A stretch of 64,000 nt of DNA from Citricoccus sp. SGAir0253 (GTDB lineage Bacteria; Actinomycetota; Actinomycetes; Actinomycetales; Micrococcaceae). The notes beneath the pieces are model-generated. The model made no database searches. It was not told where the DNA came from and worked only from the letters and a program-made list of their open reading frames with translations. The stretch is taken from the NCBI RefSeq assembly GCF_005877055.1, contig NZ_CP039424.1:620001-684000 (forward strand), read 5' to 3'. The position numbers were made by a program, and so were the translations under genes. Below are positions 10,906-19,265 of the stretch, piece after piece (position 1 is the stretch's first letter; each line of letters starts with the position of its first letter).

Positions 10906-12144
10906 TCACGACGCCGGCCGGGCCTGGGGCGCGCGGGCCCGGCGCCGGGCGGCCGCCCGGCCGAGGCCGTCGGCGTAGCGCGTGAGCACCGGCCCGGCGA
11001 TCGCCAGGGTCATGACGTACGCGGTGGCCAGGGCCGAGACGTCCGCGGCCATGGCCCCGGAGGCCACCGCCAGCCCGGCGATGACGATGGAGAACTCCCC
11101 GCGGATCGTCAGGGCGGCCCCGGCGCGCCAGCGGCCGGCGACGCCGATCCCCGCCGAGCGGGCCGCGAGGTAGCCCGTGAGGACCTTCGTCAGCGCGGTG
11201 GCGAGCGCCAGCAGCAGGGCCCAGCCGAGCACGGGCGGCAGCGTGCGCGGGTCCGTGTTCATGCCGAACAGGACGAAGAACAGGGCCGCGAACAGGTCCC
11301 GCAGCGGCTCGAGGAGGTCCCTCGCCGAGTGCGCCGTGGCCCCCGAGATCGCGATGCCCAGCAGGAAGGCGCCGACGCCGGCCGAGACCTGCAGGGCCCC
11401 GGCGACCCCCGCGACCAGCAGGGCCAGGCCGAGCACCTTGAGCAGGAACGTCTCCTGCTCGGGGGAGGCCACGAAGCGGGAGATCTGCGGTCCGAACCGC
11501 AGGGCCAGCAGCAGGACCACCGTGACCACGGTCAGCGCGATCCCCACGGCCTGGGCCCCCGCCGCCAGGGACACGCCCCCGAGGAACGCCGTCATCAGCG
11601 GCAGGTACAGGGCCATCGCCAGGTCCTCGAAGACCAGGATGGACAGGATCACCGGCGTCTCCCGGTTGCCGAGCCGGCCCAGGTCCCCGAGCACCTTGGC
11701 GATGATCCCGGAGGAGGAGATGTAGGTGATGCCGCCGAGGACCACGGCCCCGGTGGCGCCCCAGCCGAGCAGCAGCCCGGCCAGGACGCCGGGGGTGGCG
11801 TTCAGGACCAGGTCCAGCAGGCCGTCCCGCCAGGACCCGCGCAGCCCGGTGACCAGCTCGCGGGCCGAGTACTCCAGGCCCAGCATCAGCAGCAGCAGGA
11901 CGACGCCGATCTCGCTGGCCAGGTGCGTGAACTCCCCGATGTCCTGGAAGGGGACCGCCTCGGCGTCCGCCGTCAGCGGGTTCATGTCCCGGCCGAAGAG
12001 GATGCCGCCGTAGCCGATGCCCAGTCCGCCGAGCAGGTACAGGGGGACGGGGGACATCCCGATGCGCGCGGCGAACCGCCCCAGCACCCCGAGCAGCAGC
12101 AGGATGGCGCCGAGCTCGACGAGGGCCAGGGCGGTCGTGGTCAT
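10906..12144 (-). CDS. CPA2-family cation:proton antiporter (KhtU-like K+ efflux)
   Basis: 412 residues, about 12 hydrophobic segments, with the CPA2 features LLLLMLGLEYS and LVFEDLAMALYLPL. There is no C-terminal TrkA-N/RCK domain, as in Bacillus KhtU, whose regulator is a separate protein. The upstream gene on the same strand (12158-12637) encodes exactly such a RCK-C protein, 13 nt away. The family exchanges K+ or Na+ for H+ in the cytoplasmic membrane. The stop is 15 nt from the convergent kdpE-like stop, with no obvious hairpin between. K+ efflux is the likely role by analogy. Confidence 0.88.
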   Translation of the reverse strand: MTTTALALVELGAILLLLGVLGRFAARIGMSPVPLYLLGGLGIGYGGILFGRDMNPLTADAEAVPFQDIGEFTHLASEIGVVLLLLMLGLEYSARELVTGLRGSWRDGLLDLVLNATPGVLAGLLLGWGATGAVVLGGITYISSSGIIAKVLGDLGRLGNRETPVILSILVFEDLAMALYLPLMTAFLGGVSLAAGAQAVGIALTVVTVVLLLALRFGPQISRFVASPEQETFLLKVLGLALLVAGVAGALQVSAGVGAFLLGIAISGATAHSARDLLEPLRDLFAALFFVLFGMNTDPRTLPPVLGWALLLALATALTKVLTGYLAARSAGIGVAGRWRAGAALTIRGEFSIVIAGLAVASGAMAADVSALATAYVMTLAIAGPVLTRYADGLGRAAARRRARAPQARPAS

Positions 12145-12157
12145 GGGGCGGGAGGGG

Positions 12158-12637
12158 TCACAGCGAGAGGATCTCGGACGCCTTGCGCAGGCCCTCGCCG
12201 GTGCCCACGATGATCAGCACGTCGCCCTCCTCCAGCAGGAAGTCCGGTCCGGGGGAGGGGTGGGTGGTGCCGGCCCGGATCACGGCGACGATCGAGGCGC
12301 CGGTGCGGGTGCGCATCCGCGTGGCCCCCAGGCGCTCGCCCACGAAGGGGGAGTCCGAGGCGAGCACCATCTGCCGCGTGGAGATGCCCGGGACCTCGGC
12401 GTGCTCGTCCTCCAGCTGGGCGACGAGCTGGGGGGCGGAGAGCAGTGCCCCGAGGGACGCCGCCTCCTGGGGGGAGAGCGGCACGGTGGCCACGCACGCG
12501 TCGGGGTCCTCGAGGGAGGACACGATCAGCTCCGTGTTGCCGTCCCGGTGGGAGACGATCCCGATCCGGCGGCCGTCCCGCAGCTCGATCTCCTTGCGCG
12601 AGCCGATCCCCGGCAGCGGGGTCTCATGCACAGTCAT
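12158..12637 (-). CDS. KhtT-like regulatory subunit of a K+ efflux antiporter (RCK-C/TrkA-C domain)
   Basis: 159 residues. The N-terminal ~75 residues ([23 protein letters not shown]) form a small beta domain. The C-terminal ~75 residues are a TrkA-C fold: [20 protein letters not shown] and [18 protein letters not shown]. KhtT proteins gate the KhtU antiporter in response to ligands or pH. It is the first gene of a two-gene operon with the antiporter. A TAGGCT box ends 6 nt before the ATG, so the mRNA is probably leaderless. Confidence 0.88.
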   Translation of the reverse strand: MTVHETPLPGIGSRKEIELRDGRRIGIVSHRDGNTELIVSSLEDPDACVATVPLSPQEAASLGALLSAPQLVAQLEDEHAEVPGISTRQMVLASDSPFVGERLGATRMRTRTGASIVAVIRAGTTHPSPGPDFLLEEGDVLIIVGTGEGLRKASEILSL

Positions 12638-12643
12638 GCGAGA

Positions 12644-12690
12644 AGCCTAGGCCGCGCACGGGCGGGGGTGCAGGAGCGGTGCGCTATCGT
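12644..12690. promoter_or_regulatory. Divergent leaderless promoter pair (khtT-like / dcd)
   Basis: Minus strand: TAGGCT at 12649-12644 with 6 nt to the ATG at 12637. Plus strand: TATCGT at 12685-12690 with 6 nt to the GTG at 12697. The AGGAG at 12672-12676 is too far (20 nt) from the dcd start to act as an RBS. Only 59 bp separate the two start codons. Confidence 0.6.
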
Positions 12691-12696
12691 GTCCCC

Positions 12697-13278
12697 GTGC
12701 TGCTCTCCGACCGCGATATCCGCGCCGAACTCGACTCCGGGCGCGTGCGCCTGGACCCGTCCGCGCCGGAGATGGTCCAGCCCTCCAGCGTGGACGTGCG
12801 CCTGGACCGGTTCTTCCGGCTGTTCGACAACCACAAGTACGCGCACATCGACCCCTCCCAGCCGCAGGAGGAGCTCACGCGCCTCGTGGAGGTGGACCCG
12901 GACGAGGCGTTCATCCTCCACCCGGGCGAGTTCGTGCTCGGGGCCACGTACGAGCAGGTCACCCTCCCGGACGACATCGCCGCGCGCCTCGAGGGCAAGA
13001 GCTCCCTGGGCCGGCTCGGGCTGCTGACGCACTCCACCGCCGGGTTCATCGACCCGGGCTTCTCCGGGCACGTGACCCTCGAGCTGTCGAACATGGCGAC
13101 CCTGCCGATCAAGCTGTGGCCCGGGTCCAAGATCGGCCAGCTGTGCTTCTTCCGGCTCTCCTCGCCGGCGGAGCACGCCTACGGCTCCGGTCCCTACCTC
13201 AACCGGTACCAGGGCCAGCGCGGGCCGACGGCCTCCCGCTCGCACCTGAACTACCACCGCACCATCATCGAGCGCTGA
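12697..13278 (+). CDS. dcd: dCTP deaminase, possibly bifunctional dCTP deaminase/dUTPase
   Basis: 193 residues. Motifs run in the expected order: [62 protein letters not shown] and YQGQRGPT. The enzyme deaminates dCTP to dUTP in thymidylate synthesis. The sequence closely resembles the mycobacterial Dcd-Dut type that also hydrolyses dUTP, so a direct dCTP-to-dUMP route is likely but not shown here. The GTG start gives the conserved N-terminus and has no RBS; a -10 box ends 6 nt upstream. Confidence 0.96.
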   Translation: MLLSDRDIRAELDSGRVRLDPSAPEMVQPSSVDVRLDRFFRLFDNHKYAHIDPSQPQEELTRLVEVDPDEAFILHPGEFVLGATYEQVTLPDDIAARLEGKSSLGRLGLLTHSTAGFIDPGFSGHVTLELSNMATLPIKLWPGSKIGQLCFFRLSSPAEHAYGSGPYLNRYQGQRGPTASRSHLNYHRTIIER

Positions 13279-13318
13279 CCCGCCGCCTGTTCCGTCCCTC
13301 CACGAGGCCGTGGCCACC

Positions 13319-13381
13319 CGTCAGTCGAGGGATTCCACGCCTTCCGGGGGTGCGGGATGGCGGAGGATCCCTCAACTGACG
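13319..13381. terminator. Long-arm inverted repeat between convergent genes
   Basis: CGTCAGTCGAGGGAT (13319-13333) pairs with ATCCCTCAACTGACG (13367-13381), 14 of 15 positions. The 33-nt spacer contains smaller C- and G-runs able to pair. It lies between the stops of dcd and the DUF559 gene, so it probably works as a bidirectional terminator; the long loop is unusual. Confidence 0.6.
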
Positions 13382-13392
13382 GAGGGTGGTCG

Positions 13393-14355
13393 TCACCGCC
13401 CGTGCTCGAGCCGCTCGCGGACACGGCGGACGAGCCGGACGAATCCCTGCCGGAGGTCCAGCCAGGTCAGGCGGATGACCGTCCAGCCGAGCTGCCGGAA
13501 CCGGTCGTCACGGTAGGCATCGGCCGCTTGTTGCTGCGCCGTCCGATGGTGGCTCCCGTCGTACTGGATGGCCATCCGGAGGTCGCGGTACCCGAGGTCG
13601 GCCACGGGCGTGTAGGGATCGGCGGGGTCGGCCGGTACCTGCACCCCGGGCTCGGGCAGCCCGGCATCGACCAGCGCCAAGCGGGCGCGGGTCTCCGGAG
13701 GTGAGTCGGCGCCGACCCTCGCCCGCGCCAGGGCGGCACGTGCTCGGCCAACTCCCTTGACGGACCCCGCGCGCCCCAGGGGCTCGGCCAATCCCGTGGT
13801 GGTGTCCAGTCCGTCCACCCGGTGCCCCCGGACCCACGGGCGATTCACGATGGCATCGGCCAGCACCACGAGGTCGGAGTCGTCCAGGCGGGGGTCGGCG
13901 GCGAGGTCGACCCAGGTCCGCGCGGCGGTGGTCACGGGCACGCCAAGCAGCATCGTGCGATCCGGCGTCCCCAGGGGGCTGCGGTGGGCCACGATGCCCC
14001 GTCGTTGCGCGGGTCCCTTCCCATCGAACCGGGTCACGTGGATCCGGTGCTCTCGTTCCAGGGCGGCCGGGACCGGCAACCGCCAGCAGTGGGCGGCCGT
14101 GGCATGGGAGGCCACGCTCGCCGGGTAGGACCGCAGGAGGGCGGCCAGGGCGGCGGGACCGAGCCCGTGACCGGGCGCCGGCCGTCCTCGCGGCCAGCGC
14201 AGGTCGGCCTGCACGTGGGCGTAGAGCCCGAACCCGAGGGACACGACGTCGGGGGATTCCAGGCGGTACCCGGGGACCCCCAACGCCCTCGCCTCCGCGC
14301 GGGTGAAGGGCCGTTCGTGGAGGAGCCTGGGAAGCGGGGCGCGTCGGCGGGGCAT
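13393..14355 (-). CDS. DUF559 (Vsr-like endonuclease fold) protein with an AbiEi-like N-terminal region
   Basis: About 320 residues. The C-terminal ~90 residues carry a DUF559/Vsr-like nuclease pattern: YRDLRMAIQYDGSHH, then YRDDRFRQLGWTVIRLTWLDL. The N-terminal two thirds (FTRAEARALGVPGYRL, SHATAAHCWRLPVP, TTAARTWVDLA) resemble the winged-helix and substrate-like domain of AbiEi-type antitoxin proteins, widespread in Micrococcales. No toxin partner is visible. Start is uncertain: ATG 14355 begins just before the conserved LLHERPFTRAEA; a TTG at 14415 after AGGAAA would add 20 residues. The role is unknown. Confidence 0.75.
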   Translation of the reverse strand: MPRRRAPLPRLLHERPFTRAEARALGVPGYRLESPDVVSLGFGLYAHVQADLRWPRGRPAPGHGLGPAALAALLRSYPASVASHATAAHCWRLPVPAALEREHRIHVTRFDGKGPAQRRGIVAHRSPLGTPDRTMLLGVPVTTAARTWVDLAADPRLDDSDLVVLADAIVNRPWVRGHRVDGLDTTTGLAEPLGRAGSVKGVGRARAALARARVGADSPPETRARLALVDAGLPEPGVQVPADPADPYTPVADLGYRDLRMAIQYDGSHHRTAQQQAADAYRDDRFRQLGWTVIRLTWLDLRQGFVRLVRRVRERLEHGR

Positions 14356-14569
14356 GGACCCATGGTGGCGGCCTTCCGCGGCGCGCGGGCGTGGACGCGA
14401 CTCGGCTGTGGACAACCGCGGACCATTTCCTGCTGCGTGATCAGGTGTGGGATCCGACGGTCATGGGGTCTCGGGAAGCCGTCGCCTCCGACGACTGGGC
14501 CGGGGCTGGGGCGGCGGGGGACACGGGGCCGGGCCGGGAGGCGTTCACCGGGGAGCGGCCCCGGGCCAG

Positions 14570-14575
14570 TACGAT
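14570..14575 (+). promoter_or_regulatory. -10 box TACGAT, leaderless promoter of the MFS gene
   Basis: TACGAT ends 7 nt before the ATG at 14583. An in-frame ATG at 14574 overlaps the -10 box itself and so is a less likely start. The remaining gap 14356-14569 shows no other feature. Confidence 0.6.
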
Positions 14576-14582
14576 GCCCGGC

Positions 14583-15911
14583 ATGAGCACCACGTCTGCC
14601 GTCCCGGGCCCGGGGCCCGCCACGCCGGCCGGACCGATCGAGCGGCGGCTGGACCGCCGGCACGTCACGGCCTGGGCCCTGTGGGACTGGGGCTCGGCCT
14701 CCTTCAACGCCGTGATGGTGACGTTCGTGTTCGCCACCTACCTCGCGTCCGACGCCTTCGACGTCCCGGGCAACGAGGCCCGCGGGACCCAGTGGCTGAC
14801 CGCGGCCAACGCCGTCGGCGGGATCGTCATCGCCCTCACGGCGCCGGTGATCGGCCAGCGGTCCGACCGCGGCGGCCGCCGCCGGCTCTGGCTGGGGCTG
14901 AACACGGGCATGGTCATCGCGCTCACGGCCCTGTGCTTCCTGGTCCGGCCGCACGAGTCCTACCTGCTGCTGGGGGTCATCCTGCTCGCGGCCGGGAACG
15001 TCTTCTTCGAGTTCGCCGAGGTCAACTACAACGCGATGCTGCTGCAGGTGGCCACGCCGCGCACCATCGGCAGGGTCTCCGGCCTCGGCTGGGGGGCCGG
15101 CTACGTGGGCGGCATCCTCCTGCTGCTCGTGCTCTACGTCGGGTTCATCGCGGGGGACGCCCACTGGTTCGGCATCACCGAGGACGACGCCCTCAACATC
15201 CGCCTCGTGGCCCTGTTCGCCGCCGCCTGGTTCCTCGTCTTCGCGTTGCCGGTCCTGCTCGGCGTGCCTGAGCACCGGCCCACGGCCCCGGGCGCCCGCG
15301 CGAGCCTGCCGGAGTCCTACCGCCGTCTCGGCCGCACCATCCGGGGGCTGTGGCGCGAGGACCGGAACACCTTCTGGTTCCTCGTCTCCTCGGCCGTGTT
15401 CCGGGACGGCGTGGGGGCGGTCTTCACCTACGGGGCCATCCTGGGCGTCGCGGTCTACGGGGTGCCCCAGGCGGACATCCTCCTCTTCGGGATCGCCGCC
15501 AACGTGGTCGCCGCCGCGGGGTCCTTCCTCGGCGGCTGGATCGACGACCGCACCGGTCCCAAGCGGGTCATCCTGGCCTCGCTGCTGGGGTTGGTGGTCA
15601 CCGGGGCGGTCATCTTCTTCCTCGACGGGACCACGGCCTTCTGGGTCTTCGGGCTGATGCTGTGCTTCTTCGTCGGTCCCGTGCAGTCGGCCTCGCGGTC
15701 CTTCCTCGGCCGGCTGGCCCCGGAGCAGCGCGCCGGGGAGCTCTACGGCCTCTACGCCACCACGGGGCGGGCCGTCTCCTTCCTGGCCCCCGCCCTCATC
15801 TCCGTGACGATGGCCCTGACCCACGACGAGCGGTTCATGGTGCCCGCGATCCTCGTGGTGCTGCTGCTGGGCATGGCCTTCCTCCTGAGGGTGCGCGACC
15901 CGGCCGCCTGA
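14583..15911 (+). CDS. MFS transporter of the UMF1 (Atg22-like) type
   Basis: 442 residues with about 12 hydrophobic segments. The motif WALWDWGSASFNAVMVTFVFATYL near residue 30 is typical of the UMF1/Atg22-like family. Other family features are FFEFAEVNYNAMLLQVATP, GGWIDDRTGPKRVI and FVGPVQSASRSFLGRLAPE. The yeast homologue exports amino acids from the vacuole; bacterial substrates are not established. The start was set by the -10 box 7 nt upstream. It stands alone, with promoter and following gap of its own. Confidence 0.9.
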   Translation: MSTTSAVPGPGPATPAGPIERRLDRRHVTAWALWDWGSASFNAVMVTFVFATYLASDAFDVPGNEARGTQWLTAANAVGGIVIALTAPVIGQRSDRGGRRRLWLGLNTGMVIALTALCFLVRPHESYLLLGVILLAAGNVFFEFAEVNYNAMLLQVATPRTIGRVSGLGWGAGYVGGILLLLVLYVGFIAGDAHWFGITEDDALNIRLVALFAAAWFLVFALPVLLGVPEHRPTAPGARASLPESYRRLGRTIRGLWREDRNTFWFLVSSAVFRDGVGAVFTYGAILGVAVYGVPQADILLFGIAANVVAAAGSFLGGWIDDRTGPKRVILASLLGLVVTGAVIFFLDGTTAFWVFGLMLCFFVGPVQSASRSFLGRLAPEQRAGELYGLYATTGRAVSFLAPALISVTMALTHDERFMVPAILVVLLLGMAFLLRVRDPAA

Positions 15912-16000
15912 ACCCGCCGCCGGGAGGGGAGGGTGCCCCGGCTCCGCCGCCGTGACCGGGGCCTCCGGTCCCCGCGCCCGGGCGTGCCGGGCCCGTCCGC

Positions 16001-16006
16001 TAGGAT
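16001..16006 (+). promoter_or_regulatory. -10 box TAGGAT of the mrp operon
   Basis: TAGGAT lies 40 nt before the mrpA GTG, giving a leader of about 33 nt that contains the RBS TGGAGG (16034-16039). No clear -35 box. Confidence 0.45.
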
Positions 16007-16046
16007 GGGAGGCAGAACCCGACCCCCGACCCCTGGAGGCCGCCGC

Positions 16047-19000
16047 GTGCTGACCGTGCTCATTGCACTCTTCGCAGTGGCACTGGTCGCGCCAGTCGTC
16101 TTCCGGGTCCTGGACCGCAACGGGTTCTACGTCCTCGCCGCCGTGCCGGCCGCCGGCTTCGCCTGGCTGCTCAGCCGCCTGCCCGAGGTCCTCACCACCC
16201 AGCGCGCCGTCAACGCGGGGGCCGCGCCGCCCGGCCACGCCCCCGGCGGCCTCGTCCAGGCCTACCCGTGGATGCCGGACCTGGGCATCGAGCTCTCGTT
16301 CCGGATGGACGCGCTGTCGGCGTTCATGGGGCTCATCGTGCTCGGCGTCGGTGCGCTCGTGCTGGCCTACTGCGCCCGCTACTTCCCCCGGGGCGAGTCG
16401 CGCAACGCCGGCTTCGGCGCCCAGCTGCTGGCCTTCGCCGGGTCCATGTTCGGCCTGGTCACCACGGACGACCTGATCGTCCTCTACACCTTCTGGGAAC
16501 TGACCTCGGTGCTGTCGTTCCTGCTGATCGGCTACTCCGCGCACCGCATCTTCGCCCGCCGCTCCGCCATCCAGGCCCTCGTCGTGACGACCTTCGGCGG
16601 ACTGTCCATGCTGATCGGGCTCGTCATGCTCGGCCAGGCCGCCGGCACCTACCGCCTGTCCGAGATCGTGGCGGCCGGCCCGGCGCTGCTCACGGGACCG
16701 CACGCCGGGGCGTTCATGGAGTGGGCCATCGTCCTGGTGCTGGTCGGGGCGCTGTCCAAGTCCGCGCAGGTGCCCTTCCACTTCTGGCTGCCGGCGGCCA
16801 TGGCCGCCCCCACCCCGGTGTCCGCCTACCTCCACGCCGCCGCCATGGTCAAGGCCGGCATCTACCTCGTGGCCCGGCTGGCCCCGGCCTTCGCGGAGTC
16901 GTGGTGGTGGCAGGCGCTCGTGCTCGGCGTGGGGCTCTGGACCATGCTCGTGGGGGGCTGGCGGGCCCTGCGCCAGACGGACATCAAGCTCATCCTCGCC
17001 TACGGGACCGTCTCCCAGCTGGGCTTCCTCATGGTCGCCAACGGGCTGGGGAACCGGGACGCGGCCATGGCCGGGCTGGCCATGCTCGCCGCGCACGCGC
17101 TGTTCAAGGCGCCGCTGTTCATGGTGGTGGGCATCATCGACCACGAGGCCGGCACGCGTGACCTCGCCCGGCTCTCCGGGATCGGGCGCAACCACCCCTG
17201 GCTGTTCGCCACGGCGCTCGTGTGCGCCGGCTCGATGGCGGGGATCCCGCCGCTGCTGGGCTTCGTGGCCAAGGAGTCGGTGCTCGAGTCCCTCGTGCAC
17301 TGGGCGGAGCACGGGTCCGCCGCGGCCGGTCCCTGGGCCACCGCCTGGGCGTGGGCGCCGCTCGTCGGCGTCTCGCTCGGCTCCGTGCTGACCGTCGCCT
17401 ACTCGGCCCGTTTCCTGTGGGGCGCCTTCGCCACGAAGTCGCTCGTGGCGGACGGGCGGACGGTGCGGGTGGAGGACACCCGCTTCGCCGGCGCCGTGAC
17501 GCCCGGCGCGCTCGGCCCCTCCGCCGTCCTGGCCCTGGCGTGCGTGGCCGCGGCCCTGGTCCCGGGCACCGTGGAGGCCCTGGCCGCCGCGTTCGGCGCC
17601 GGCATGCCCCCGCTCGAGCCCGGCTCCGAGGCCGCGTACCTGGCGCTGTGGCACGGCCTGACCCCCGTGCTCGGCCTCTCGGCGGGGATCATCGCGATCG
17701 GCCTGCTGCTCTACGCCGCGAAGGACCCGGTGGCCCGGCTGCAGTCCGCGGTGCCGCCGTGGGTGGACGCCCAGCGCGTCTACCGGTCCGCGCTGGCGGT
17801 GCTGGACGACGCCGCCATCTGGGTCACGGGCCGCACCCAGCGCGGTTCGCTGAGCTACTACCTGTTCATCATCCTCGCGGTCGCCCTGCTGGCCCCGGCC
17901 GCCGCCCTCGTCCTGCCGCAGGGGGACGACGACGGCGCCCGGCTCGTGGAGTCCGTCCTCGCCTCCGCGCGGTGGACGTGGGCGGACTCGGTCGCCCAGG
18001 TGCTCATCGCGGCGGCCATGATCGTGGCCACGGTGGCGGCGCTGCGCGCCCGCAAGCGCTTCATGGCCGTCCTGCTGGTCTCGGTGACGGGCTACGGCCT
18101 GGCGGCCATCTTCGCCCTGCAGGGCGCCCCGGACCTGGCCCTGACGCAGCTGCTCGTGGAGTCCATCATCCTGGTGGCCATGGTGCTCGGCCTGCGGGTG
18201 CTGCCCCCGGGCTGGTACCGGCGCCGCCGCACGGAGTTCCGCGCCGCGCGGGCGTTCCTGGGCATCGCCTTCGGCGTGGTCATGGTCGGGGTCGCGATCA
18301 CCATGCTGGCCTCGCGCACCGCGGACCCCATCTCGTGGGAACTGCCCCGGCTGGCCTACGAGGACGGCGGCGGGGCGAACATCGTCAACGTGCTGCTCGT
18401 GGACATCCGCGCCTGGGACACCTTCGGCGAGATCACGGTGCTGGCCGCCGCGGCCACGGGCGTGGCCTCGCTCATCTTCATCCAGCACCGGGACCGCCGC
18501 ACGGCCAACCTCGAGGACGTCGCCTCCGGCTCGGTGGGCCGCTACCGGGCGCAGGGACCGCTGGAGACGCGGGAGCTGGCCGCGGTGCGCAAGTTCGCGA
18601 TCGTGGACCAGGACCAGTGGCTGGTGGCGGGCCGCACGGTGGCCCCCGAGCGCCGCTCCATCATCTTCGAGGTCATCACCCGCCTGGTCTTCCACGTCAT
18701 CATCCTGCTGTCGGTCTACCTGCTGCTCGCCGGGCACAACACCCCGGGCGGCGGCTTCGCCGGCGGCCTGATCGCCGGGCTCGCCCTGACCATCCGCTAC
18801 CTGGCCGGCGGGCGCTACGAGCTGGAGCAGGCCATGCCCATCCCGGCCGGTGTCCTGCTCGGCGCGGGGCTCGCGGTGGCGGCGCTGACCGGCGCCGTCC
18901 CGCTGCTGGCCGGCGGCGAGGTGTTCGAGTCCGCGATCGTGGAGTTCACCCTGCCGGTGGTGGGGCACGTCAAGTTCGTCACCTCCACGGTCTTCGACAT

Positions 19001-19265
19001 CGGCGTCTACCTCGTCGTCGTCGGGCTCGTCATCGACGTCCTGCGCTCCCTCGGCTCCGAGGTCGACCGCCGCGCCGAGGCCGAGGCCACGACCCAGTCC
19101 GAGGCGGCCCAGCGCCGCCGTCGGGACCGGGCCCTGGCCGGCACCACCACGGCCGCCGACGGGCACCGCCGCGGCACCGCCGCGTCCAGCCCCCGCCGTG
19201 CCGCGCGCGTCACCGGCGCCGTCGGCGTGCGGAGCGCCTCGCGCCCCGGGAGGTCCGGCCGATGA
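16047..19265 (+). CDS. mrpA: Mrp Na+/H+ antiporter subunit A, fused with the subunit B domain
   Basis: 1072 residues. The N-terminal ~600 residues are an ND5/NuoL-like proton channel with FHFWLPAAMAAPTPVSAYLHAA and the preceding LSKSAQVP. Next is the MrpA C-terminal/DUF4040 region (about 675-770, GAPDLALTQLLVESIILVA). The C-terminal segment from ~865 is an MnhB/MrpB domain (LLAGHNTPGGGFAGGLIAG), so A and B are one polypeptide, as in many actinobacteria. It forms the core of the multi-subunit membrane complex that expels Na+ in exchange for H+. The GTG start follows TGGAGG. It overlaps mrpC by 4 nt and heads a six-gene operon. Confidence 0.95.
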   Translation: MLTVLIALFAVALVAPVVFRVLDRNGFYVLAAVPAAGFAWLLSRLPEVLTTQRAVNAGAAPPGHAPGGLVQAYPWMPDLGIELSFRMDALSAFMGLIVLGVGALVLAYCARYFPRGESRNAGFGAQLLAFAGSMFGLVTTDDLIVLYTFWELTSVLSFLLIGYSAHRIFARRSAIQALVVTTFGGLSMLIGLVMLGQAAGTYRLSEIVAAGPALLTGPHAGAFMEWAIVLVLVGALSKSAQVPFHFWLPAAMAAPTPVSAYLHAAAMVKAGIYLVARLAPAFAESWWWQALVLGVGLWTMLVGGWRALRQTDIKLILAYGTVSQLGFLMVANGLGNRDAAMAGLAMLAAHALFKAPLFMVVGIIDHEAGTRDLARLSGIGRNHPWLFATALVCAGSMAGIPPLLGFVAKESVLESLVHWAEHGSAAAGPWATAWAWAPLVGVSLGSVLTVAYSARFLWGAFATKSLVADGRTVRVEDTRFAGAVTPGALGPSAVLALACVAAALVPGTVEALAAAFGAGMPPLEPGSEAAYLALWHGLTPVLGLSAGIIAIGLLLYAAKDPVARLQSAVPPWVDAQRVYRSALAVLDDAAIWVTGRTQRGSLSYYLFIILAVALLAPAAALVLPQGDDDGARLVESVLASARWTWADSVAQVLIAAAMIVATVAALRARKRFMAVLLVSVTGYGLAAIFALQGAPDLALTQLLVESIILVAMVLGLRVLPPGWYRRRRTEFRAARAFLGIAFGVVMVGVAITMLASRTADPISWELPRLAYEDGGGANIVNVLLVDIRAWDTFGEITVLAAAATGVASLIFIQHRDRRTANLEDVASGSVGRYRAQGPLETRELAAVRKFAIVDQDQWLVAGRTVAPERRSIIFEVITRLVFHVIILLSVYLLLAGHNTPGGGFAGGLIAGLALTIRYLAGGRYELEQAMPIPAGVLLGAGLAVAALTGAVPLLAGGEVFESAIVEFTLPVVGHVKFVTSTVFDIGVYLVVVGLVIDVLRSLGSEVDRRAEAEATTQSEAAQRRRRDRALAGTTTAADGHRRGTAASSPRRAARVTGAVGVRSASRPGRSGR

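Noticed and set aside
12672-12676. AGGAG as ribosome binding site of dcd
   Set aside because: It is 20 nt from the conserved GTG start; an alternative in-frame GTG at 12679 is only 2 nt away and would add residues not seen in the family. Leaderless initiation explains the start better.
14034-19166. A 1710-codon open frame on the minus strand opposite mrpA and neighbours
   Set aside because: It is an antisense shadow typical of high GC: composition is His/Gly/Arg-rich without domains, and the plus strand carries well-conserved mrpA and MFS genes.
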